From CAYVUI01 sp964454745 (GTDB taxonomy: Bacteria; Planctomycetota; Phycisphaerae; Sedimentisphaerales; Anaerohalosphaeraceae): a stretch of 10,266 bases of DNA. A model generated the notes under the pieces. It searched no databases, was not told the origin of the DNA, and worked only from the letters and a program-made list of their open reading frames with translations. The stretch is from assembly GCA_964454745.1 (NCBI GenBank), contig CAYVUI010000138.1:1-10266 (forward strand), in the 5' to 3' direction. This document shows, piece by piece, positions 1 to 5,131 of this stretch. The position numbers were made by a program, and so were the translations under genes. The number at the start of each line of letters is the position of its first letter. Position 1 is the first letter of the stretch.

Positions 1-45
1 ATCCCGATGGAATGTAAACCGGGCCGCCTAAAAGCGGGTTTTTAG
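1..45 (+). CDS. Possible 3' end of a gene truncated by the window edge
   Basis: Frame 1 is open from the first base to a TAG at 43-45 and reads IPMECKPGRLKAGF. This could be the C-terminus of a protein that begins outside the window, but fourteen codons are too few to identify a family or prove coding. A bulged inverted repeat (AAAC...CCGC pairing with GCGGGTTT) followed by a short T-run overlaps its end and could be a weak terminator. Both readings are tentative. Confidence 0.2.
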   Translation: MPMECKPGRLKAGF

Positions 46-76
46 AGTGGACTCATTAATCTAAAAGGTTATTGTA

Positions 77-196
77 ATGAAAACCAAAAGACTAAAATCT
101 AAAAAAGAAGATATTACTTCTTTAAACCTATATGATTTGTTAGATTTTTTATATGAGATTGACTCAAAATCAGTTGATTTATTCAAAGGTCAATAG
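77..196 (+). CDS. Small hypothetical ORF (39 aa), AT-rich region
   Basis: An ATG at 77 is preceded by AAAGG (64-68) at an 8-nt spacing, a plausible ribosome binding site. The 39-residue product has a very basic N-terminus (MKTKRLKSKK) followed by an acidic, leucine-rich stretch (LYDLLDFLYEID) that looks helical. It ends at TAG (194-196), and a second short ORF starts at once in another frame. No family is recognised. It could be a real small protein, the N-terminal half of a gene broken by a frameshift with the ORF at 199-315, or a remnant. Codon use is AT-rich like the LRR gene downstream and unlike the core genes. Confidence 0.35.
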   Translation: MKTKRLKSKKEDITSLNLYDLLDFLYEIDSKSVDLFKGQ

Positions 197-198
197 AT

Positions 199-315
199 GT
201 GGACAAACATCCGGAAATACTGGAGCTTTTTAAAGACATGCTAAAAGTAACCCCTCGTTCATCCGGAATTAATAAAGAATTAAGACGGTTTTTAAAAGAA
301 AACGGAGAAAGATAA
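199..315 (+). CDS. Small hypothetical ORF (38 aa), possible second half of a split gene
   Basis: A GTG at 199 opens a 38-codon frame (VDKHPEILELF...ending in RFLKENGER) that closes at TAA 313-315. AAAGG at 185-189 could serve as its ribosome binding site. An ATG at 197 in another frame gives only 15 codons. The frame is -1 relative to the ORF at 77-196. A single-base slip near 185-190 would fuse the two into one charged, helical protein of roughly 77-80 aa, so a frameshifted gene is a good alternative to two genes. Its stop codon overlaps the left copy of the repeat that flanks the LRR gene. Function unknown. Confidence 0.35.
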   Translation: MDKHPEILELFKDMLKVTPRSSGINKELRRFLKENGER

Positions 316-349
316 AGGTACCTGATCCCTTAAACTGTAATTAACTTCT
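305..349 (+). repeat. Left copy of direct repeat flanking the LRR gene
   Basis: This segment shares GAGAAA-G-TAAAGG, then GG(T/C)ACCTGA, then CC, then the exact 11-mer AATTAACTTCT with the segment at 1408-1446. This copy is several bases longer in the middle. It begins over the end of the preceding small ORF and stops 5 nt before the ATG of the LRR gene. I recall similar GGTACCTGA-type words as dispersed intergenic repeats in some genomes, but I have not verified that here. Confidence 0.6.
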
Positions 350-354
350 CTATT

Positions 355-1428
355 ATGCATAAATATGACATAAAAAATGGAAAGTATGGCAAAATCTTTA
401 TCCCCAGGGCTAATTGGGATGATGAAATGACGAAGTATTGCCTGACTCATAAAATTGGTGAAGTCCATGTGGACCCTGCGTTAGGTTGCGATTGTACCTA
501 TCTGTCTTTTCTTGGGGATATAAAAGACTTAAAAGACACTTTTGTCACTATTGAAGATGAGTATGGTAAAAAGTTTATTGCCAATCGAGAATGGAATTCT
601 CAAATGACGGAGTACTGTTTATCGAATAATGTCAAAGGGATTTGGCTGAATATTGCGTGGGGATGGAGGGGAAATGATTTGTCTTTTCTTGGAGACTTAC
701 GAGATATTTTAACATCTTTTCAGATATTAGATTCATTTTTACCTGATCCTGAACCCATAGAGTCGCTGACAAATCTCAAACGCTTGACACTTGATGCTGT
801 TTTGAAGAAAAAGATTAAATTGGAAGGTTTCTCTCAACTCGAGATAATATCACTGAATTGGAATAACAAAGTCGAATCTGTGTTCAAGTGTAAAAAGCTC
901 AAAGATATTTTTATCTATAAATATAAATCCAAAGAGAAGAGTTTGTCTGAGTTTTCAGAGTTTTCTGATTTACAGTCTTTACGGTTGAAGGTTACGAATA
1001 TTCAAAGAATCGGGGATTTATCCAGCCTTGACCATTTAAGGCATCTGGAAATTGCCCATGCGACAAAATTAGAATCATTGGATGGGATTGAAGTATTAAA
1101 AAGTCTAAAGAAGTTGGAACTTACTACATGTAAAAAGATTGTTCATATTGAACAGGTGAGAGGGCTAAATAATTTGGAACATTTATATGTAATTAATTGT
1201 GGAAAGATAGAAAGCATCAAGCCTCTGGAAAAGCTTCACAAGCTTAAATCATTTTTATTTTATGATGAGACAAATATTGTGGATGGCGACCTTTCTTTGT
1301 TGAAAAAATTACCAAGCCTTAAGAAGACTTCTTTTTACAACAGACGTCATTATAATATTGAGCGTCCACTTTGGAGTAGCGGTAAAACCTCAGAATTAAA
1401 AGTAAAAGAGAAAAGTAAAGGCACCTGA
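355..1428 (+). CDS. Leucine-rich-repeat protein with duplicated N-terminal module
   Basis: This 357-aa protein has two parts. Residues about 11-59 and 70-118 are a tandem duplication with an exact 59-residue offset: YGKIFIPRANW / YGKKFIANREW, then MTKYCL / MTEYCL, then LSFLGD in both. From about 135 to 330 there are degenerate leucine-rich repeats (LKRLTL, LQSLRL, LRHLEI, LKKLEL, LEHLYV) spaced about 22-25 residues apart, which normally form a solenoid for protein binding. No signal peptide, membrane segment or catalytic motif is seen, so it is probably cytosolic. There is no Shine-Dalgarno sequence before the ATG, and the frame is closed upstream by TAA at 331. The low GC content and flanking direct repeats suggest horizontal acquisition. 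LRR proteins of this type can be immunity or effector-binding proteins, but no toxin partner is visible, so the role is unknown. Confidence 0.8.
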   Translation: MHKYDIKNGKYGKIFIPRANWDDEMTKYCLTHKIGEVHVDPALGCDCTYLSFLGDIKDLKDTFVTIEDEYGKKFIANREWNSQMTEYCLSNNVKGIWLNIAWGWRGNDLSFLGDLRDILTSFQILDSFLPDPEPIESLTNLKRLTLDAVLKKKIKLEGFSQLEIISLNWNNKVESVFKCKKLKDIFIYKYKSKEKSLSEFSEFSDLQSLRLKVTNIQRIGDLSSLDHLRHLEIAHATKLESLDGIEVLKSLKKLELTTCKKIVHIEQVRGLNNLEHLYVINCGKIESIKPLEKLHKLKSFLFYDETNIVDGDLSLLKKLPSLKKTSFYNRRHYNIERPLWSSGKTSELKVKEKSKGT

Positions 1429-1446
1429 CATCCACAATTAACTTCT
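1408..1446 (+). repeat. Right copy of direct repeat, overlapping the LRR stop codon
   Basis: This copy matches the one at 305-349: GAGAAAAG, TAAAGG, CACCTGA, CC, then the exact AATTAACTTCT (1436-1446). The LRR stop codon TGA (1426-1428) is inside the repeat, so the last residues of the protein (KSKGT) are repeat-encoded. An ATG follows at 1449, as in the left copy, but its frame runs only 16 codons. Confidence 0.6.
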
Positions 1447-1722
1447 TCATGGCCTTCAAGAGCTTTATGGTAAAAAAATACTCACCAAGAAGAGCTTGAA
1501 GTGACAACCTCATTTCCCATCTTTCTTTTCCTTTTCCCTGGCGATATGCACAACCAGGACATGCCTGGCAGCCGTCAGGGCCATGTCCACATCCAGCCCG
1601 GCAGCATATCGGTTCCCTTTCCCTGATATCGACCATTTCGCCCCATTTTAACACATCCGGACGCATTTTAACAGCCCCACGCACAATATCGCCCGATTTG
1701 GCCCAAAAGCCCCGATTGGCCC
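1429..1722. other. Intergenic junction without a convincing gene
   Basis: This stretch between the AT-rich left part and the enolase promoter holds only short frames. An ATG at 1449 opens a 16-codon frame. A minus-strand cysteine-rich frame across 1319-1684 runs antisense into the LRR gene and is not credible. Visible structure: the repeat copy at its left edge; a 7-bp inverted repeat CTTCAAG (1454-1460) / CTTGAAG (1495-1501); the nested palindrome at 1542-1611; two copies of ATTTTAACA between about 1643 and 1675; and two near-identical words, GCCCGATTTGGCCC (1691-1704) and GCCCCGATTGGCCC (1709-1722), directly upstream of the enolase -35 box. Confidence 0.55.
1542..1611. repeat. Nested imperfect palindrome, about 70 nt
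   Basis: The outer arms CGATATGC (1542-1549) and GCATATCG (1604-1611) are perfect 8-bp complements. Inside them, GGACATG (1557-1563) pairs with CATGTCC (1582-1588), extended by CCTG (1564-1567) with CAGG (1576-1579) across a two-base bulge around an 8-nt loop. No T-run follows on either strand, so a simple terminator is unlikely. It could be a REP/MITE-like element, a cruciform or a structured RNA. I cannot distinguish these. Confidence 0.5.
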
Positions 1723-1751
1723 TTGACGCCCGGCCGCTTTGCGTTTATCCT
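1723..1751 (+). promoter_or_regulatory. Sigma70-type promoter for enolase
   Basis: A -35 box TTGACG (1723-1728) is separated by exactly 17 nt from a -10 box TATCCT (1746-1751). Transcription would start near 1758, leaving a leader of about 80 nt before the enolase ATG at 1841. The duplicated GCCC(C)GATT(T)GGCCC words lie immediately upstream and could be regulatory. Confidence 0.6.
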
Positions 1752-1777
1752 TTGCAAACTTGCAGGAAGGAAAGCAA

Positions 1778-1825
1778 GTGGCCGCACAGAAAGCGGGCAT
1801 GAAACGATATTTGAAGAAAAGCTAA
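1778..1825 (+). CDS. Possible 15-aa leader peptide upstream of enolase
   Basis: A GTG at 1778 follows AGGAAGG (1764-1770) at 7-nt spacing and opens a 15-codon frame (VAAQKAGMKRYLKKS) ending at TAA 1823-1825. The enolase ribosome binding site begins only a few bases after this stop, an arrangement that would allow translational coupling or leader control. The frame is short and uses a GTG start, so chance remains a real possibility. Confidence 0.25.
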   Translation: MAAQKAGMKRYLKKS

Positions 1826-1840
1826 CGGAAAGGAAAGGCA

Positions 1841-3133
1841 ATGTTCAGCACAATTGTAGATGTTGGAGCACGAGAAATTCTGGACTCGCGAGGCAATCCC
1901 ACGGTCGAAGTGGATGTCCTGCTCGACGACGGATCGTTCGGCCGCGCGGCGGTACCCTCCGGGGCCAGCACCGGGGCCTACGAGGCGGTAGAACTTCGCG
2001 ACACGAAGAAAAAACGCTACATGGGCAAAGGCGTGGAAACCGCGGTCAAAAACGTAAACGAAATCATCGCACCCGAGGTACTGGGCATGGACGCGACCGC
2101 GCAGGAAGAGGTCGATATGCTCATGTGCGAGATCGACGGCACGCCGGACAAGGCCAAGCTGGGCGCCAACGCGATCCTCGGCGTTTCACTGGCGGTCGCC
2201 AAGGCAGCGGCCGAAAGCGCGGCACTGCCGCTGTACCGCTACGTGGGCGGATGCAACGCAAACGTACTTCCGGTTCCGATGATGAACATCATCAACGGCG
2301 GAAAGCATGCGGACAACAACGTGGACTTCCAGGAATTCATGATTATGCCCATCGGGGCCAAAGACTTCCCCACGGCCCTTCGCATGGGTGCAGAAGTGTT
2401 CCACACGCTCAAGAAGGTGCTCAAGGATAAAAATTACAACACCGCCGTCGGCGACGAAGGCGGCTTCGCTCCCTCGCTCAAGAGCAATGACGAAGCGCTG
2501 GAAGTGATCATGGACGCGATCAAGGCCGCCGGCTACAAGGCAGGCAAGGAAATCTTCATCGCGCTCGACCCGGCTTCGACCGAAATGTGGGTCAACAGCT
2601 CCAAGAGCTACAAGTTCTTCAAGAGCGATCCGAAGAAAAAAGTCAAAAGCGCCGAAATGGTCAAGCACTGGGCCAAGTGGGCAGGCAAGTACCCCATCGT
2701 CAGTATCGAAGACGGCCTGGCCGAAGACGACTGGGCCGGCTGGGTCAAAATGACCGAAGAGATGGGCGACACCTGCCAGCTCGTCGGTGACGACCTGTTC
2801 GTTACCAATACCGAGCGCCTGGCAACCGGTATCGAAAAAGGCGCAGCCAACTCGATCCTGATCAAGGTCAACCAGATCGGCACGCTGACCGAGACCATCG
2901 CGGCGATCAACCTCGCCCGCCAGAACGGCTACACCGCGGTAATGAGCCATCGCAGCGGCGAAACCGAAGACGCGACCATCGCGGACCTGGCGGTAGCGAC
3001 CGGCGTCGGCCAGATCAAGACCGGAAGCGCCTGCCGGACCGACCGCATCTGCAAGTACAACCAGCTCCTGCGTATCCACGAGGAACTCGGTTCCGCGGCC
3101 AAGTACGGCGGCGAAATTTTCCCCTACGTCTAA
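1841..3133 (+). CDS. eno: Enolase (phosphopyruvate hydratase)
   Basis: Enolase catalyses the reversible dehydration of 2-phosphoglycerate to phosphoenolpyruvate in glycolysis and gluconeogenesis, in the cytosol. The 430-aa length is typical. The N-terminal cap has REILDSRGNPTVEV (11-24) and the SGASTG substrate loop (40-45). Expected active-site residues are present: H156, E165, E206 (VGDEGGFAP), Mg ligands D243, E290 (SIEDG) and D317 (GDDL), base K342 (LIKVNQIGT), H370-R371-S372 (MSHRSGET) and K393 (QIKTGS). The GSACRTDR stretch after K393 departs from the common GS-L-SR pattern but does not touch catalytic residues. AGGAAAGG (1831-1838) supports the ATG at 1841. It has its own promoter and ends before a strong terminator. 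Identification is secure. Confidence 0.98.
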   Translation: MFSTIVDVGAREILDSRGNPTVEVDVLLDDGSFGRAAVPSGASTGAYEAVELRDTKKKRYMGKGVETAVKNVNEIIAPEVLGMDATAQEEVDMLMCEIDGTPDKAKLGANAILGVSLAVAKAAAESAALPLYRYVGGCNANVLPVPMMNIINGGKHADNNVDFQEFMIMPIGAKDFPTALRMGAEVFHTLKKVLKDKNYNTAVGDEGGFAPSLKSNDEALEVIMDAIKAAGYKAGKEIFIALDPASTEMWVNSSKSYKFFKSDPKKKVKSAEMVKHWAKWAGKYPIVSIEDGLAEDDWAGWVKMTEEMGDTCQLVGDDLFVTNTERLATGIEKGAANSILIKVNQIGTLTETIAAINLARQNGYTAVMSHRSGETEDATIADLAVATGVGQIKTGSACRTDRICKYNQLLRIHEELGSAAKYGGEIFPYV

Positions 3134-3148
3134 TCGCAGGCGGAAAAA

Positions 3149-3173
3149 GCCGGGCGAAATGATTTTTCCCGGC
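3149..3173 (-). terminator. Possible minus-strand terminator hairpin
   Basis: GCCGGG (3149-3154) and CCCGGC (3168-3173) form a 6-bp stem. Read on the minus strand, the stem is followed by TTTTT, giving terminator form. Read on the plus strand there is no T-run. No minus-strand gene is seen nearby to need it, so it may only stabilise the eno mRNA 3' end. Confidence 0.35.
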
Positions 3174-3189
3174 GGTTAATGATGCTCAT

Positions 3190-3228
3190 AAGGGCCGGAC
3201 GGCAGGCGGTGCTGCCCGGCCCTTTTCT
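3190..3228 (+). terminator. Intrinsic terminator after enolase
   Basis: AAGGGCCGG (3190-3198) pairs perfectly with CCGGCCCTT (3216-3224). The inner GCAG/CTGC extension (3202-3205 with 3212-3215) closes a 6-nt loop, and the stem runs into TTTTCTT. This is a strong rho-independent terminator. It separates enolase from the small membrane-protein gene that begins at 3261, so that gene needs read-through or its own promoter. Confidence 0.85.
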
Positions 3229-3260
3229 TGTAACACCAGGGCTTGAAACTGGGGATCAAA

Positions 3261-3737
3261 ATGGCAAGGAAGACGGACATCCTCAGATTGTTTCTGTTTT
3301 GTATCTGTTTCTCGGTCGGGGCCGGGGCGGTGGCCCTGTCGCTTCTGGCCGGCGAGCTGAAGGTCTATTACGAGAACAAGCAGGCCCTCTGGCGAATCGA
3401 ACACGCCAACCGGGAGGTCGAGCAGCTCACCGAACGCTACGCCCAGCAGATCGAGCAGATCGAACGCGACCCCAACCAGCTTCGTAAACTCCGCTGGGCC
3501 GTACTGGGCGAAGAGCCCAACGAGCCGGGCAAATTCTTCCCCCAGGTCGATACCCGCGAGCTGGCCCGCGTCATGGCCGTGATCGAGACCATGCAGGAAC
3601 CCGAACCCAATATGGTGCCCGCATGGGTTCAGCGAAGCAACCAGATCAACATGCGTTACGGCCTGTTCTTTGCCGGGGCCGGGCTGATTATCACCACCTT
3701 CATCTTCTTCGGCGTCAGCCGCGAAACCAGGGCATAA
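3261..3737 (+). CDS. Small two-TM coiled-coil protein, FtsB/DivIC-like
   Basis: This 158-aa protein has a transmembrane helix at about residues 8-30, a charged heptad-like coiled-coil region at about 34-68 (ENKQALWRIEHANREVEQL), a linker, and a second transmembrane helix at about 133-152. The first half resembles the FtsB/DivIC septum-formation family: one N-terminal TM, an extracytoplasmic coiled coil, then a DP-x-x-L-R-K-x(5)-LG-x-x-P-x-E-PG stretch (70-90) like the family's DPEYIE-x-AR-x-LG-x-x-x-PGE ending. Position directly downstream of eno matches the known eno-ftsB synteny of gammaproteobacteria. The extra C-terminal TM is atypical. I chose the ATG at 3261 because GGGG lies 6 nt upstream; a TTG at 3243 is possible. 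The assignment is inference; a generic membrane coiled-coil protein is the alternative. Confidence 0.7.
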   Translation: MARKTDILRLFLFCICFSVGAGAVALSLLAGELKVYYENKQALWRIEHANREVEQLTERYAQQIEQIERDPNQLRKLRWAVLGEEPNEPGKFFPQVDTRELARVMAVIETMQEPEPNMVPAWVQRSNQINMRYGLFFAGAGLIITTFIFFGVSRETRA

Positions 3738-3742
3738 CGACC

Positions 3743-3757
3743 CGATCTCTCAGATCG
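3743..3757. promoter_or_regulatory. 15-bp palindrome, possible operator of uvrC
   Basis: CGATCT (3743-3748), CTC, AGATCG (3752-3757) is a perfect 6-bp inverted repeat with a 3-nt centre. It ends 2 nt before the proposed uvrC -35 box and starts just after the stop codon of the preceding gene. It does not match the E. coli-type (CTGT-N8-ACAG) or Bacillus-type (GAAC-N4-GTTC) LexA boxes. It is either a binding site for an unknown dimeric regulator or a short mRNA 3' hairpin. Confidence 0.35.
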
Positions 3758-3759
3758 AT

Positions 3760-3788
3760 TTGGAACCACCGCCCGGATTTGGTATAAT
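3760..3788 (+). promoter_or_regulatory. Sigma70-type promoter for uvrC, predicting a leaderless mRNA
   Basis: TTGGAA (3760-3765) and a perfect TATAAT (3783-3788) are separated by 17 nt. The expected transcription start, 6-8 nt after the -10 box, falls at 3794-3796, and the uvrC ATG is at 3797. No purine-rich ribosome binding site precedes the ATG, which agrees with leaderless translation. Confidence 0.6.
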
Positions 3789-3796
3789 AAACAGCT

Positions 3797-5131
3797 ATGA
3801 GCCGCAGTAAAAAACAACGCGAAGCGATCCGGGACCAGATCCGCGAATTCCCGACCGGCCCGGGCCTGTACTTCATGAAGGACGAAAACGACGTCGTCCT
3901 CTACATCGGAAAGGCCAAGAACCTCCGCAGCCGCGCGGGCAGCTATTTCCAGGATTCCGCCGATCTGCACGCCACCCGCGGGCCCAAAATCGTCGAGATG
4001 ATCCACAAGGTCTCCCGCGTCGATTACCTCGAAGCGGCCAACGAAGTCGACGCCACGCTCAAGGAGGCCCGCCTGATCAAGGACATCCGCCCGGTATACA
4101 ACACCCGCCAGACCGATGACAAAACCTTCCCCTACCTTGAGATCACCACCCGCGAGGCCTTTCCCGGCGTGTACATCACGCGGAATCCCAAGAATCCCCG
4201 CTCGCGGATGTTCGGCCCGTTTACCAGCTCCAACGACCTGCGCGACGTAATGGGCGTACTGCAGAAAATCTTCAAGTTCCGCACCTGCTCGCTCGAGATC
4301 GATCCCAGCGACGATAAACGCCGCTTCTTTCGGCCGTGCATCCTCTTCAGCATCCACCAGTGCACCGCACCCTGCGGCGACCGCGTCAGCCGCGATGCCT
4401 ACCGCGCCCAGGTCAATGACCTCGTCACCTTTTTGCAGTCAAAGCGGCAAAACGTACTGCGGAAACTCAAAAAGCAAATGGACCAGGCCGCCGCCGACCG
4501 TGACTACGAAGCCGCTGCCATGTACCGCGACCGCATCGGTCTGATCGAACGCCTCGACCAGCGCGGCGAAATCTCCGTCCACGTCCAGCCGGAAGTCTTC
4601 TCCGGCGATATGACCGAGGCCCTTGAAAAACTCCAGAAAATCTTTGACGCACCCGAGCCGATCCGCACCATCGAGGGTATCGACATCGCCCATCTCTCCG
4701 GCAGCGAAACCGTCGGCTCCCTGGTCAAATTCATCGACGGGCGAACCTTCAAGCAGGGCTACCGGCGTTTCCGCATCCGCGGCGTCCTGGGTGTAGACGA
4801 CTACGCCTCCATCGCCGAGGTCGTCCGCCGCCGCTACAAGTACGCCATGGCCGGCGAGGAGCTCTGGCCCGACCTGCTGCTGATCGACGGCGGCAAAGGC
4901 CAGCTAAACGCCGCCGCCCACGCACTCGAAAACATGGACAGCAAAATCCGCCATCTCGCCTCCCTGGCCAAGCGCGAAGAGGAACTGTTCATCTACCCGA
5001 ACAAACAGCCCGTCCGCATGGCCCCCAACAATCCCGCCCGAAAACTCCTCCAGTCCGTCCGCGACGAAGCCCACCGCTTCGCCCAGCACTACCACCACAT
5101 CCTCCGCCGCAAGAAAACGCTCGAAGGCTAA
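3797..5131 (+). CDS. uvrC: Excinuclease ABC subunit UvrC, short form without HhH domain
   Basis: UvrC makes the two incisions around a lesion in UvrABC nucleotide excision repair. The N-terminal GIY-YIG nuclease has G23-L24-Y25, Y36-I37-G38, the conserved KNLRSR arginines (44, 46) and catalytic E90 in LKEARLIK. Four cysteines (C164, C181, C189, C193) match the spaced cysteines of E. coli UvrC, proposed to bind an Fe-S cluster. The UVR (UvrB-binding) helix pair is at about 215-253. The RNase H-like nuclease keeps D296 (GIDIAHLSG), the DDYA motif (334-337), D364 (LLLIDGGKGQL) and SVRDEAHRFAQHYH (420-433). At 444 aa it is much shorter than the usual 600 or so: about 100 residues between UVR and RNase H are missing, and it stops where the C-terminal (HhH)2 DNA-binding domain normally begins. 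It has no frameshift and all active-site motifs remain, so it is probably functional. Confidence 0.93.
   Translation: MSRSKKQREAIRDQIREFPTGPGLYFMKDENDVVLYIGKAKNLRSRAGSYFQDSADLHATRGPKIVEMIHKVSRVDYLEAANEVDATLKEARLIKDIRPVYNTRQTDDKTFPYLEITTREAFPGVYITRNPKNPRSRMFGPFTSSNDLRDVMGVLQKIFKFRTCSLEIDPSDDKRRFFRPCILFSIHQCTAPCGDRVSRDAYRAQVNDLVTFLQSKRQNVLRKLKKQMDQAAADRDYEAAAMYRDRIGLIERLDQRGEISVHVQPEVFSGDMTEALEKLQKIFDAPEPIRTIEGIDIAHLSGSETVGSLVKFIDGRTFKQGYRRFRIRGVLGVDDYASIAEVVRRRYKYAMAGEELWPDLLLIDGGKGQLNAAAHALENMDSKIRHLASLAKREEELFIYPNKQPVRMAPNNPARKLLQSVRDEAHRFAQHYHHILRRKKTLEG

Noticed and set aside
305..349. Integron attC site
   Set aside because: The repeats lack the paired core sites (RYYYAAC / GTTRRRY) and the imperfect palindrome of attC, so the unit is not called an integron cassette.
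1319..1684. Minus-strand 121-aa frame with a cysteine-rich stretch (CCRAGCGHGPDGCQACPGC)
   Set aside because: It runs antisense into the LRR gene, and its cysteines arise from the palindromic 1542-1611 sequence. The C-terminal part is a low-complexity reverse complement of the AT-rich gene end, and no family match is recognised.
1723..2430. Plus-strand 235-aa frame overlapping the start of eno
   Set aside because: It begins at the -35 box of the eno promoter, is rich in R and G, and is out of frame with enolase, so it is a shadow.
2186..3079. Long minus-strand frame (297 aa) within enolase
   Set aside because: It is a shadow of the GC-rich enolase codons; the plus-strand enolase is unambiguous and no domain is visible in the antisense product.
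3743..3757. LexA/SOS box at uvrC
   Set aside because: The palindrome CGATCT-N3-AGATCG does not match the E. coli-type or Bacillus-type consensus. It was kept only as an unassigned operator candidate.
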